The notes under the pieces are model-generated. The model was not told where the DNA came from. It ran no database searches and saw nothing but the letters and a program-made list of their open reading frames with translations. A stretch of DNA of 64,000 bases from JACQFK01 sp964619955 (lineage in GTDB: Bacteria; Planctomycetota; MHYJ01; JACPRB01): positions 186,001-250,000 of the forward strand of contig CAZUJF010000003.1 in assembly GCA_964619955.1 (NCBI GenBank), in the 5' to 3' direction. The position numbers were made by a program, and so were the translations under genes. The first letter of the stretch is position 1, and each line of letters begins with the position of its first letter. Below, piece after piece: positions 26,994 through 35,090 of the stretch.

Positions 26994-27482
26994 ATGAGCG
27001 TGAAAGTCGGCCGTCCGGCGCTGGGGGCGGCAAAGCGCCGGCGGCTTTCGATGACCCTAAAACCGGAGTTGGTGGGGAGGCTGGAGACCTTGGCGGCTCG
27101 TCAGGGGCTCTCGACGAGCCGGCTCGCCGAAGGCCTGCTGGAACAGGCCGTCCGCCAGGAGAGGGTGCAGACCTCGCTGTGGGAGGCGCGCCTGGGGGTG
27201 ACGCAGGCGCAGATGGCGGCGCTTTGCCGCGCGCTCGGAATCCGCCGGCTGGCCCTGTTCGGGTCGGTGCTGACGGAGCGCTTCGGGTCGGACAGCGACG
27301 TCGACCTCCTGGTTGAATTCAAGAGCGGGGTCGTGCGCACGCTTCTGGATCGCGGACGCGTCCAGATGGAATTCGGGGAACTGTTCGGGCGGCCGGTGGA
27401 TCTGGTGGAATTGAGGCTCATTCGAAACCCCCTGAAGCGCGCCGAGATTGAAAGAACCCGGGAAGAGATCTATGCCGCTTGA
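26994..27482 (+). CDS. MNT-type antitoxin (MntA-like nucleotidyltransferase) with N-terminal ribbon-helix-helix-like domain
   Basis: The 162-residue protein has a minimal nucleotidyltransferase domain: G90-S91 then ten residues then D102-V-D104 fits the GSX10DXD signature of MntA antitoxins. The partner gene overlaps by 11 bases and encodes a HepT-type HEPN toxin, giving the type VII toxin-antitoxin layout in which MntA AMPylates a Tyr on HepT. Unusually, residues 14-55 (RRRLSMTLKPELVGRLETLA, STSRLAEGLLEQAV) look like a ribbon-helix-helix DNA-binding fold, which ordinary short MntA proteins lack. That would allow self-contained autoregulation. The domain call for the extension is by pattern only. 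Confidence 0.82.
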   Translation: MSVKVGRPALGAAKRRRLSMTLKPELVGRLETLAARQGLSTSRLAEGLLEQAVRQERVQTSLWEARLGVTQAQMAALCRALGIRRLALFGSVLTERFGSDSDVDLLVEFKSGVVRTLLDRGRVQMEFGELFGRPVDLVELRLIRNPLKRAEIERTREEIYAA

Positions 27483-27798
27483 GGTGAAGGACCGGGCTCT
27501 CCTGATGGATATGAAAAAAGCCGCGAGGGAGGCCCAAAGCTTCGTGCGGCGATGCTCCGAGGCGGCGTTCTTGGCGGACCTGAAAACCCAGAAGGCGGTG
27601 GAGCGCGAACTGGAGATCATCGGGGAAGCCGCGCGCAAACTGAGCGGAAAGGCCCAGGCGGCCTACCCGCGCGTTCCCTTCCGGTCCATCATCGGCATGC
27701 GGAATCTGCTGGCCCACGACTATGGCCGGGTCGACCCCCGGGAGCTGTACCGGACGGTGACCGAATCCCTGCCGTGGCTCCTGAAGGAGCTGCGGTAA
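27472..27798 (+). CDS. HepT-like HEPN toxin (RNase family)
   Basis: The 108-residue protein belongs to the HEPN/DUF86 HepT family. The diagnostic RX4HXY motif is complete: R77, H82 and Y84 in RNLLAHDYG. The region before it (EIIGEAARKLSG, FRSIIGMRNLL) is also typical. In characterised pairs the motif is the RNase site and the Tyr is AMPylated by the MNT antitoxin. The ATG at 27472 follows GGGAAGAG and overlaps the antitoxin stop by 11 bases; an in-frame TTG at 27448 is less likely. It converges on the M48 protease gene with 9 bases between stops. Confidence 0.88.
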   Translation: MPLEVKDRALLMDMKKAAREAQSFVRRCSEAAFLADLKTQKAVERELEIIGEAARKLSGKAQAAYPRVPFRSIIGMRNLLAHDYGRVDPRELYRTVTESLPWLLKELR

Positions 27799-27807
27799 TC
27801 CCTCGGA

Positions 27808-29160
27808 TCAGCTCTCCAAAGCGATCACCCGCTTGCATCGATGGCAGCGGCGTTCGGAGCCGCCGAACATCGGGTGCAGCTGCAGGCCGGCGCCGCAGGC
27901 GCACTGGAAGGATTCCCAATCCTTTCCCCGGCGGCGATAGACGAGGGAGCCGTCCGCCGCCGCCCGGGCGCGGGGCACGTCGTTCTCCCTCCCGCAGCGG
28001 GGGCAGGGCACGCTCGCCCAGTCCGTCCCCGGGGGCACCTTGATCTTCACCCCGCACGCGCACGTCATCTGGGTCAGATCGTCGAGCCGCCCCAGGAGCC
28101 CATGCACCTGTTCCGCGCGCTCCGCCTTCTGCTCGCGCGCCTCGGGGACGGCGGCGGCGAGGCCGCGCAGCGCCTCGGGACGATCCGCGGAGACCGTCCG
28201 GGCTCCCACCACGCCGCGCGAGGAGCCCAGGACCCTGCGATACGCCTCGTTGTAGTCGGCGAAGCCCGGACCGCCCATCGACTGCAGGATGCGGATGCGC
28301 TCCCCGGTCGGCGGGTGCGTGGAGAAAAGCCCCATGGCGGCCACCAGCGACTGCATCGGGTTGATGATGTACATCGGGGCGAGCACGCGGTTGGCCTCCC
28401 GGCGCACGCTGTAATGGCCGCTGATGCTGGCGAGCGCGCGGGCGAGCCCCGCGGGGTAGCGCGTGAAGCGCGCGGCCGAGGCGTCCGCCAGATATTCCCG
28501 CCGGCGCGAGCAGGCGAAGTACATGAGCTGCGCGAGCAGCGGGGCGAGGATCGCCGCGAGCAGCGCGAGGATCACCATGGCCCCGCCGGAATCGCGGCTG
28601 CGGCTGGAGCGCCGGCGTCCGGTGGTGGACCTCAGGAAGAGGTCCGCGAGCAGCACGATCGCCCCCATCATCACCCCCATCAGGATCATGAGGGAGGTGT
28701 CCCGGTTCTTGTGGTGGCCGAGCTCGTGCGCGATCACCCCCTGCAGCTCGTCGCGGTCCAGGATGCGCAGCAGGCCGGAGGTGACGGCGACGACGCGGGT
28801 CTCCGGCGTGCGCCCCGCGGCGAAGGCGTTGGGGGAGTCGTCGGGGATGATCCAGACCTCGGGCATGCGGCCGAGCCCCGAGGCGATCGTCATCTCCTCG
28901 ACGATGTTGAAGAGCTGCGGGGCGTCGTGTTTCTCGATGCGCCGGGCCCCCGCGATGCCGAGCATGATGCGGTCGCCCTGGAAGATCGCGACGAGCCAGA
29001 GGACGAACCAGACGCCGACGGCGACCAGCGTCCCGGCGAAAGAGCCCCCGCGGCCGCCCCAGGCGCCGCCCATCACGGCGCCCAGCACGACCAGCAGCAG
29101 GGCCATGCCCGCGACGAGCAGGGCCGAGCGCCGGCGGTTGGACTCGATCTGCTCCAGCAC
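27808..29160 (-). CDS. M48-family membrane metalloprotease (HtpX-like) with C-terminal zinc-ribbon region
   Basis: The 450-residue protein has two N-terminal membrane segments, the zinc protease motif HELGHH near residue 145, a further hydrophobic pair, and the downstream CSRRREYLADASAARFTR with the third zinc ligand Glu. After about residue 335 comes an extension absent from HtpX: a helical stretch and cysteine pairs CACG, CPRCG, CACG and CHRCK that form probable zinc ribbons. It starts with GTG 9 bases after the LemA gene. M48 protease with LemA is a recurrent pairing; roles in membrane protein quality control are inferred. The ribbons may bind partners or nucleic acid. Confidence 0.9.
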   Translation of the reverse strand: MLEQIESNRRRSALLVAGMALLLVVLGAVMGGAWGGRGGSFAGTLVAVGVWFVLWLVAIFQGDRIMLGIAGARRIEKHDAPQLFNIVEEMTIASGLGRMPEVWIIPDDSPNAFAAGRTPETRVVAVTSGLLRILDRDELQGVIAHELGHHKNRDTSLMILMGVMMGAIVLLADLFLRSTTGRRRSSRSRDSGGAMVILALLAAILAPLLAQLMYFACSRRREYLADASAARFTRYPAGLARALASISGHYSVRREANRVLAPMYIINPMQSLVAAMGLFSTHPPTGERIRILQSMGGPGFADYNEAYRRVLGSSRGVVGARTVSADRPEALRGLAAAVPEAREQKAERAEQVHGLLGRLDDLTQMTCACGVKIKVPPGTDWASVPCPRCGRENDVPRARAAADGSLVYRRRGKDWESFQCACGAGLQLHPMFGGSERRCHRCKRVIALES

Positions 29161-29169
29161 CCGGGGATC

Positions 29170-29754
29170 CTAGAATTGCACCTTGGGGACGTCGCGCTCC
29201 TGCTCGTTCGTGATCGTGAAGAGCGGGCCGGGCTTGAAGCCGAACGTGGAGCCCACGAGGTTGTTCGGGAAGACCTCGAGCTTGGTGTTGTACTGGGTGG
29301 TCGCGTCGTTGTAGTACTGCCGCGCGAAGCCGATCTTGTTCTCGGTGGAGCTGAGCTCCTCCTGCAGCGAGATGAAGCTCGCGTTGGCCTTCAGGTCGGG
29401 ATAGGCCTCGGCGATGCCGAAGATGCCCTTCACCGCGCGGCCGACGGCGGCCTCCGCGGTGATGCGGTCCTCGATGGTCGTGGCCTGCAGGGCCTGGTTG
29501 CGGGCGGAGATCACGCCCTCGAGCGTCTTCTGCTCGTGCGAGGCGTAGCCCTTCACCGTCTCCACGAGGTTGGGGAGCAGGTCGCAGCGGCGCTTCAGCT
29601 GCACGTCGATCTGCGCCCAGGCGTTCTTCGACTCGGCCCGGAGGCGGACCAGCCCGTTGTACATGCCGACGCCCGCCATCACGACGAGCAGGCCGACGAA
29701 CGCCAGGCCGACGAGCGCGACGACGACGATCATGCCGATGCCGATGCCAGCCAT
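29170..29754 (-). CDS. LemA family membrane protein
   Basis: The 194-residue protein starts with one membrane segment (IVVVALVGLAFVGLLVVM) and continues as the LemA helical bundle, with hallmark NGLVRLRAESKNAWAQIDVQL and RRCDLLPNLVETVKGYA, and the tail FARQYYNDATTQYNTKLEVFP. AAAGGAGA lies before the ATG. It is the middle gene of a three-gene operon between a zinc-ribbon protein and an M48 protease. LemA function is poorly known; by association it may present or restrain the protease. Confidence 0.93.
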   Translation of the reverse strand: MAGIGIGMIVVVALVGLAFVGLLVVMAGVGMYNGLVRLRAESKNAWAQIDVQLKRRCDLLPNLVETVKGYASHEQKTLEGVISARNQALQATTIEDRITAEAAVGRAVKGIFGIAEAYPDLKANASFISLQEELSSTENKIGFARQYYNDATTQYNTKLEVFPNNLVGSTFGFKPGPLFTITNEQERDVPKVQF

Positions 29755-29755
29755 C

Positions 29756-30157
29756 TCAATCTCCTTTGTTCCGGTCCGCCGCGAAAAAGCCTTCGAAAAA
29801 ACGGGCCGCGGCGCCCGCGTCGCCGTCCGGGTGGGCGGCGATCAGTTTCTGCATTTCTCCGGCGTCGAACCAGAGGCCGTCCCCCCGGGGGCAGCGGTCG
29901 AGCGGGACGCCCGCCGCCTCCACCAGCTGCAGGCGCTTCCCGCAGCGGGGGCAGGGCCGCTCGCCGTGGCGCTCCCCCCGGAGCCCTTCGACGGCCTCCG
30001 TCAGCCGTCCGGGGGGGACCCCCTCCAGCCGGCCCAGCTGGTCGAGCTCCCCGGCGTCGAGCCAGGTGCCCTTGCAGCGGAGGCAGCGGTCGACCTCGAC
30101 GCCGTCGAGTTCGTAGACCGCCATACGTTCCTTGCACACCGGGCACATTGAAATCAT
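29756..30157 (-). CDS. Tandem zf-TFIIB zinc-ribbon protein
   Basis: The 133-residue protein carries two zf-TFIIB-like ribbons: CPVCKERM with DRCLRCKGTWLDAGEL near the start and CPRCGKRLQ with DRCPRGDGLWFDAGEM near residue 95. In the second, the last Cys pair is CPRG, so one zinc ligand is replaced. It is the first gene of the operon with LemA and the M48 protease, separated from LemA by one base. Such proteins are small and of unknown role; nucleic-acid or protein binding is inferred from the fold. Confidence 0.85.
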   Translation of the reverse strand: MISMCPVCKERMAVYELDGVEVDRCLRCKGTWLDAGELDQLGRLEGVPPGRLTEAVEGLRGERHGERPCPRCGKRLQLVEAAGVPLDRCPRGDGLWFDAGEMQKLIAAHPDGDAGAAARFFEGFFAADRNKGD

Positions 30158-30215
30158 TATGGTGACCGCGAGCGGGTACGTCCATTACCGAAAATCAACA
30201 ATAAGGGGGCATCGA

Positions 30216-30881
30216 ATGACGACGAAGCTGATCCTGCTGGGGCTAGCGCTCGGGCTGTCCGTCCAGGACGCCCCGTTCAACGGGAAGGATCTGACGGGCT
30301 GGAAGGTGAAGGGCGCCGCCGAGAAGTCCAAGTGCTGGAAGGTGGGCAAGGCGGCGCTCGACGCCGCCGATCCGAAGAAGCTGACGGTGGGCGAGGGGAC
30401 GGAGCTCGTGAACGCCACCGGCGGCGGCGTCGACCTCTACACGGAGCAGAAATGGGGCGACGCGGTCATCGAGCTGGAGCTCATGGTCCCGAAGGGCTCG
30501 AACTCCGGCGTCTACGTGATGGGGGAGTACGAGGTCCAGGTGCTCGACAGCTTCGGCAAGGAGAAGGTCGGGGCGGGGGACATCGGCGGCCTCTACGGGG
30601 CGCAGGCGCCGCGCCTGAACGCGTCGAAGGCCCCCGGCGAATGGCAGAAGTTCGTGATCGACTACCGCGCGCCGAAATTCGACGAGGCGGGCAAGAAGAC
30701 CGCGAACATGAAATTCGTGAAGGTGGAACTCAACGGCCAGGTCATCCACGAGAACGTGGAGATGAAGGGGCCGACGCCCGCGGGCGTCACGGGCAAGGAG
30801 GCGGCCACGGGACCGATCCTCTTCCAGGGGGATCACGGCCCGGTGGCGTACCGCGCGATCAAGGTCACCCCGGTCAAATAG
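30216..30881 (+). CDS. Secreted DUF1080 (3-keto-disaccharide hydrolase-like) protein
   Basis: The 221-residue protein has a short signal peptide (MTTKLILLGLALGLSVQD) and a concanavalin-like DUF1080 domain: FNGKDLTGWKVKG at the start, VPKGSNSGVYVMGEYEVQVLD in the middle, GPILFQGDHGPVAYRAIKV at the end. AAGGGGG lies 7 bases before the ATG at 30216. Family members cleave or bind 3-keto-glycosides outside the cell. It is divergent from the zinc-ribbon operon and 7 bases before the phosphatase gene. Confidence 0.9.
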   Translation: MTTKLILLGLALGLSVQDAPFNGKDLTGWKVKGAAEKSKCWKVGKAALDAADPKKLTVGEGTELVNATGGGVDLYTEQKWGDAVIELELMVPKGSNSGVYVMGEYEVQVLDSFGKEKVGAGDIGGLYGAQAPRLNASKAPGEWQKFVIDYRAPKFDEAGKKTANMKFVKVELNGQVIHENVEMKGPTPAGVTGKEAATGPILFQGDHGPVAYRAIKVTPVK

Positions 30882-30888
30882 GCCTGGC

Positions 30889-32340
30889 ATGGAGGCGGCG
30901 GGGCGGGTGTTGTATGCGGGCAGCGGCGTGCAGGTGCTGCGCGCCGAGCGCGGCCGCTGCGTCATCCTCCGCTTCATCGGGACGAACACGCCGGAGCTGG
31001 TGCGCTGGCTCGGCTCCGCCCTGAAGGAGATCCGGGAGCCGCTGCTGGTGAACGCCTCCGCGCTGCGCTCGATCGACGCGGCGTTCGCGGAGCGCTTCCT
31101 CGACCTGGCCGCGCGGAAGCATCCCGTGGCCTGGGTCTCGCCTCCGCCGCCCCTGCTGGACCTGCTCGACCAGCTCTCCGCCTCGGGGGCGATCCCCAGC
31201 TTCAGCGCCGAGGCCGCCCTGCTGCCGGGGGGCCTGTCCGACTCGCTCGCGGGGGAGCAGCTCGCCCTCCAGGAGCTTTCCTCCCGCTTCCGGATCAACC
31301 CGCGCTGGCGCAAGACGGCGCAGGACGGCGTCTGGCTCTGCGCCCTCTGCGGGCTGGAGGTCGACGAGGTCCGCATCAAGACCCCCGGCAGCCCCCCGCC
31401 CGAGGCCCTGCGCCGCATCCGCCGCCATCTGCTCGAGGAGTGCATCGCCTCGCTGTCGGGGCGGCAGAACCCGCTGCCCGCCAGCGTGCTGGACGCCTTC
31501 CTCGCCGAGGTCAATCTCCGGAAAGCCGAGCAGCAGTCGGAGCGCCGGCGCCGCTACGAGTCCGAGCTCGAGACGCTCCAGACCCGGGTGGAGTCCATGG
31601 AGGACCTCGAGCGGAGCATGGACCAGGCCAAGCGGCGGCAGATCCATCTGCTGCCCCTCGAGCCCGAGGCGGACGCCGTCGCGGACCTCGCGGTCTGCTA
31701 CCGTCCGCTCCAGGCGGTGAGCGGGGACTTCCTGGATTTCTACGAGCTCGAGGGGGACCGCTTCGGGGCCGCGATCGGCGACGTGAGCGGGCACGGCGTG
31801 GAGACCGCGATCGTGATGGGGATGGCGAAGATGGCCTTCCAGGTGCGGTCGAGGCTGCACCCCGCCGTCCGCGACCTGCTCGACGCCGCCAACCGGGACC
31901 TCTACGGCGAGCTGCGCCGCACGGCGTTCATCACGGGGGTCTTCGTCGCCATCGAGCGTCCGACGCGGCGGATGCGCTATGCGCGGGCGGGGCATCCGAA
32001 GCCACTGCTGCGAAGGGCGGCGGGCGGCTGCGAGGAGCTGGAGGGGCAGGGATTGCCGCTCGGGGTGGACCGCGGCGCGCGCTTCGCCGCGGCCCTGGAG
32101 GAGCGGGAGGCGCAGCTGGAGGCGGGGGACGTGCTGCTGCTCTACACGGACGGCGTCATCGAGGCGGGCCCCGCCGCCTCCCAGTTCGGCCTGGAGCGGC
32201 TGAAGGAGGCGGTGCTCAAGGCGCCGCTGGCCGGCACGGCGCGGGAATTCCTCGACTCGGTGACGGGGGCGCTCGACGCCTTCCTCGACGGGGCGCCCTT
32301 CGGCGACGACGTGACGATCGTCTGCCTGAAGATCCGCTGA
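30889..32340 (+). CDS. SpoIIE/RsbU-type PP2C phosphatase with N-terminal STAS-like domain
   Basis: The 483-residue protein ends in a SpoIIE/PP2C phosphatase domain (residues about 265-483) with YRPLQAVSGDFLDF, GDVSGHGVETAIVMGM, LLLYTDGVIEA and FGDDVTIVCLKIR, covering the metal-binding Asp and Gly-Asp pairs. A coiled coil (about 205-250) precedes it. The N-terminal 100 residues resemble a STAS-like fold, and around residue 150 is a CALCG segment that could be part of a metal site. It likely dephosphorylates an anti-anti-sigma STAS protein in a partner-switching path. The next gene is an HDOD signalling protein. Confidence 0.88.
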   Translation: MEAAGRVLYAGSGVQVLRAERGRCVILRFIGTNTPELVRWLGSALKEIREPLLVNASALRSIDAAFAERFLDLAARKHPVAWVSPPPPLLDLLDQLSASGAIPSFSAEAALLPGGLSDSLAGEQLALQELSSRFRINPRWRKTAQDGVWLCALCGLEVDEVRIKTPGSPPPEALRRIRRHLLEECIASLSGRQNPLPASVLDAFLAEVNLRKAEQQSERRRRYESELETLQTRVESMEDLERSMDQAKRRQIHLLPLEPEADAVADLAVCYRPLQAVSGDFLDFYELEGDRFGAAIGDVSGHGVETAIVMGMAKMAFQVRSRLHPAVRDLLDAANRDLYGELRRTAFITGVFVAIERPTRRMRYARAGHPKPLLRRAAGGCEELEGQGLPLGVDRGARFAAALEEREAQLEAGDVLLLYTDGVIEAGPAASQFGLERLKEAVLKAPLAGTAREFLDSVTGALDAFLDGAPFGDDVTIVCLKIR

Positions 32341-32411
32341 ACTCAAGCTCCGCCCGCTTTTCTGCCGATAAACCCCGTGAATCCCCCGTCTCGGGGGCCT
32401 GGGGGAAGATC

Positions 32412-33251
32412 TTGGCTTTGCCCGCTCTGAGCGACATCAAGGACCTGCCCACGCTGCCGGCGGTGGCGGCGCAGGCGCTGGCCGCGGCGGAGGATCCCAC
32501 CTCGACCGCGAGCGACCTGCTCCGGGTGATCATGAGCGATCCGCCCCTGGCGGCGAAGGTCCTCAAGATCGCCAACTCGGTCCATTTCCACCGGGGCCAC
32601 GACGTCTCCGACCTGCAGACCGCGATCGTCCGGCTGGGCTTCTCCAACGTGCGGAACCTCCTGATGGGGGTCTCGACGATGCGCACGTTCAACTCGTTCT
32701 TCATCGGGTCGCCGTACAGCCGGGAGGACTTCTGGGTCCACTCGATCTCGACGGGGATCCTCGCGTCCCGGCTGACTCCGAAAAGCGAGCAGCTCTGCGC
32801 CTCGACCGCGTTCGTGCTGGGCCTGCTGCACGACCTCGGCAAGCTGATCCTGGACCGTTACGCGCGGGACGGTTTCGTGCACGCGATCCGGCTGGCGCAG
32901 GGAGAGGGCATCCCGCTGGCGGAGGCCGAGCGCCGCCGCTTCGGACGGGACCATGCGCAGCTGGGCGGCGAGCTGCTCGCGATCTGGCGCTTCCCGCGCG
33001 AGCTCAGCGAGCCCGTGCGCTGGCACCACGAGCCCGCGCGCTGCGAGGCCGCGCACCGGCCGCACGCCCTCGCGCTGCAGGCCGCCGACTGGATCTGCAG
33101 CGTGCACAAACTCGGCTACAGCGGGAACGAGCACCCCGAGCGGCCGGCGGAGGCGGATCTGAAGCGGCTGGGCCTGGACGACGCCCGGATCGCGGAGCTT
33201 CTGAAACAGATCGAGTCCGACCCCCTCCTCCGCTCGCTGCTGCCGGTCTGA
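32412..33251 (+). CDS. HDOD-domain signalling protein
   Basis: The 279-residue protein is an HDOD domain: LPTLPAVAAQALAAAEDP, LLRVIMSDPPLAAKVLKIAN, LGFSNVRNLLMG and the HD-like LLHDLGKLIL with later RWHHEPARC. The catalytic HD pair is partly kept, unlike many HDOD proteins. No ATG is available at the right place; the TTG at 32412 follows GGGGGAAG at good spacing and gives the expected N-terminus. It follows the SpoIIE phosphatase and abuts the convergent GGDEF-EAL gene with no gap, so the three signalling genes form a cluster. Confidence 0.82.
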   Translation: MALPALSDIKDLPTLPAVAAQALAAAEDPTSTASDLLRVIMSDPPLAAKVLKIANSVHFHRGHDVSDLQTAIVRLGFSNVRNLLMGVSTMRTFNSFFIGSPYSREDFWVHSISTGILASRLTPKSEQLCASTAFVLGLLHDLGKLILDRYARDGFVHAIRLAQGEGIPLAEAERRRFGRDHAQLGGELLAIWRFPRELSEPVRWHHEPARCEAAHRPHALALQAADWICSVHKLGYSGNEHPERPAEADLKRLGLDDARIAELLKQIESDPLLRSLLPV

Positions 33252-34994
33252 TCACCAGCTCCGGGAGAGCAGCGCCGCCGCGCGCTCCGGCGGCACGGGC
33301 CGGCTGATGTGGTAGCCCTGGGCCTCGTCGCAATTCCTCGAGCGCAGCCACTCCAGCGGACCGCCCCCCTCGACCCCCTCGGCGATGACCTTGAGCCGGA
33401 GGCTGTGACCGAGGGCGATGACCGCGCTGACGATCGCCTGGTCCTCGGGACGCACGGCCACGTCCTTCACGAACGAGCGGTCGACCTTCAGGCCGTCGAT
33501 CGGGAACGAGCGCAGGTAGGAAAGCGACGAGTAGCCCGTCCCGAAGTCGTCGATGGAGAGATGGACCCCCGTCTCTTTCAAGGCCTTCAGGGTCGCGAGG
33601 GCGGCGTCGGCGTCCTTCATGACGGCGCTCTCGGTGATCTCGAGTTCGAGGCCCCCGGGCTCGAGGCCCGTCTCGCGCAGCACGCGGCCGACGAGCTGCA
33701 CCGGATTCTGGTGCTGGAACTGGCGGGTGGAGAAGTTGACGGAGACGCGCACGGGCGGCAGCCCGGCCCGGCGCCAGGCGCGGCTCTGGGCGCAGGCGGC
33801 GCGCAGGACGCGCTCCCCGATGGGAAGGATGAGGCCCGACTCCTCCGCGAGCGGGATGAAATCGTCCGGGGGGACGAGCCCGAGCGTGGGGTGCCGCCAG
33901 CGCACGAGGGCCTCGAAGCTGGTGACGCGGCCGCTCTTGAGGTCGAGCTGGGGCATGTAGTGGACGATGAACTCGTCGCGGGCGAGGCCGAGGCGCAGGC
34001 TGTTCTGCAGTTCGAGGCGGGTGAGGAAGCGGTCGTTCACCGCGGGGAGGAAGTACTGGTAGCCGCCGGAGCCCTGTTCGCGGGCGCGGCGGAGCGCGAG
34101 GTCGGCGTTGTGGAGCATCGATTCGGCGTCGCCGCCGTCGAAGGGGTAGAGGCTGATGCCGGCGGTGCAGCTGATGAAGAATTCCAGGCCCTGGAGGACG
34201 AAGGGGTCGGCGAAGACGGCGAGGGCCGCCTCGGCCGCGCGGCTGACGTCGTCCATCCCGGCCGGGGAGCCGAGCACGACGGCGAACTCGTCCCCGCTGA
34301 GGCGGGCGACGAAGTCCTGGGCGTCGAGGAAGGGGGCGAGGCCGGCGCGGAGGCGGACGGAGATCTCCCGGAGCAGGGGGTCCCCGACGGCGGCGCCCAG
34401 GGTGGTGTGCACGAGGCGGAAGCCCTCGAGGCCCAGGATCAGGACCGCCGTCATCTGCGAGTTCTGGCGCGCGAGCTGGAGGGCGTCGCCGAGGCGGTCG
34501 AAGAAGAGGGCCCGGTTGGGCAGGTCGGTGAGCCGGTCGACGCCGAGCGCGGGGCTGTCCCGGCGCCGCTCCTTCAGATCCGCGAGCATGAGGCGGCGGG
34601 AGACGGCGTAGCGGACGGCCTTCTCGATCAGCCCGTCCCCGAGGTGGCCGAGGACGAGGTAGTCCTGGGCGATGCCGTGCTGGACGGCCTGGTGGGCGAG
34701 GTCCTCGTGCTCGGGGGGGCTCAGGAGCAGGAGCGGGGCGCCGCCCAGATGCGGGGTGAGGGTGCGCAGCGCCTCGAGGCCCGCGGGGTCGCCGCCGCTG
34801 AGCAGGGCGGCGTCGAACGTCTCGACGATGCAGCGGCGTTTCGCCTCCGGGAGGCTCGGGGCGTGGATGACCTGGAAGGAGGCGAGTTGTCCGGCAAGCC
34901 CCTGGGGGGCGGGGCCGATGAGCAGAAGCCGCGACAGGCTCCCGGACCCGGCCGGGAGTCCCGTCGCGAGATTGGCGCCGGAGGCTGCACCCAT
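33252..34994 (-). CDS. Diguanylate cyclase/phosphodiesterase with receiver-like N-terminus (GGDEF-EAL)
   Basis: The protein is about 580 residues. The N-terminal 125 residues resemble a degenerate response-regulator receiver without a clear phospho-acceptor. The GGDEF domain has SGDEF (ARLSGDEFAVVL) at its active loop, one of the tolerated variants. The EAL domain is canonical: FEALVRWRHP, SVNFSTRQF, LEITESAV, DDFGTGYSSL, LKVDRSFV, and AEGVEGG, so phosphodiesterase activity on cyclic di-GMP is likely. The start at ATG 34994 has GGGA just upstream; an ATG at 35033 is an alternative. It abuts the HDOD gene tail to tail. Confidence 0.88.
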   Translation of the reverse strand: MGAASGANLATGLPAGSGSLSRLLLIGPAPQGLAGQLASFQVIHAPSLPEAKRRCIVETFDAALLSGGDPAGLEALRTLTPHLGGAPLLLLSPPEHEDLAHQAVQHGIAQDYLVLGHLGDGLIEKAVRYAVSRRLMLADLKERRRDSPALGVDRLTDLPNRALFFDRLGDALQLARQNSQMTAVLILGLEGFRLVHTTLGAAVGDPLLREISVRLRAGLAPFLDAQDFVARLSGDEFAVVLGSPAGMDDVSRAAEAALAVFADPFVLQGLEFFISCTAGISLYPFDGGDAESMLHNADLALRRAREQGSGGYQYFLPAVNDRFLTRLELQNSLRLGLARDEFIVHYMPQLDLKSGRVTSFEALVRWRHPTLGLVPPDDFIPLAEESGLILPIGERVLRAACAQSRAWRRAGLPPVRVSVNFSTRQFQHQNPVQLVGRVLRETGLEPGGLELEITESAVMKDADAALATLKALKETGVHLSIDDFGTGYSSLSYLRSFPIDGLKVDRSFVKDVAVRPEDQAIVSAVIALGHSLRLKVIAEGVEGGGPLEWLRSRNCDEAQGYHISRPVPPERAAALLSRSW

Positions 34995-35090
34995 GATCCC
35001 GTCCGCTCCCTCTTGAAGCCGCCCATGATACACGCGGCAGGACGGTGCGTTATGGGAAACTTACATCTTTGATGCAGCTTTGAATGCCGC

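Noticed and set aside
26994..27482. Aminoglycoside (kanamycin) nucleotidyltransferase
   Set aside because: The length, minimal domain and overlapping HEPN partner fit an MNT antitoxin instead.
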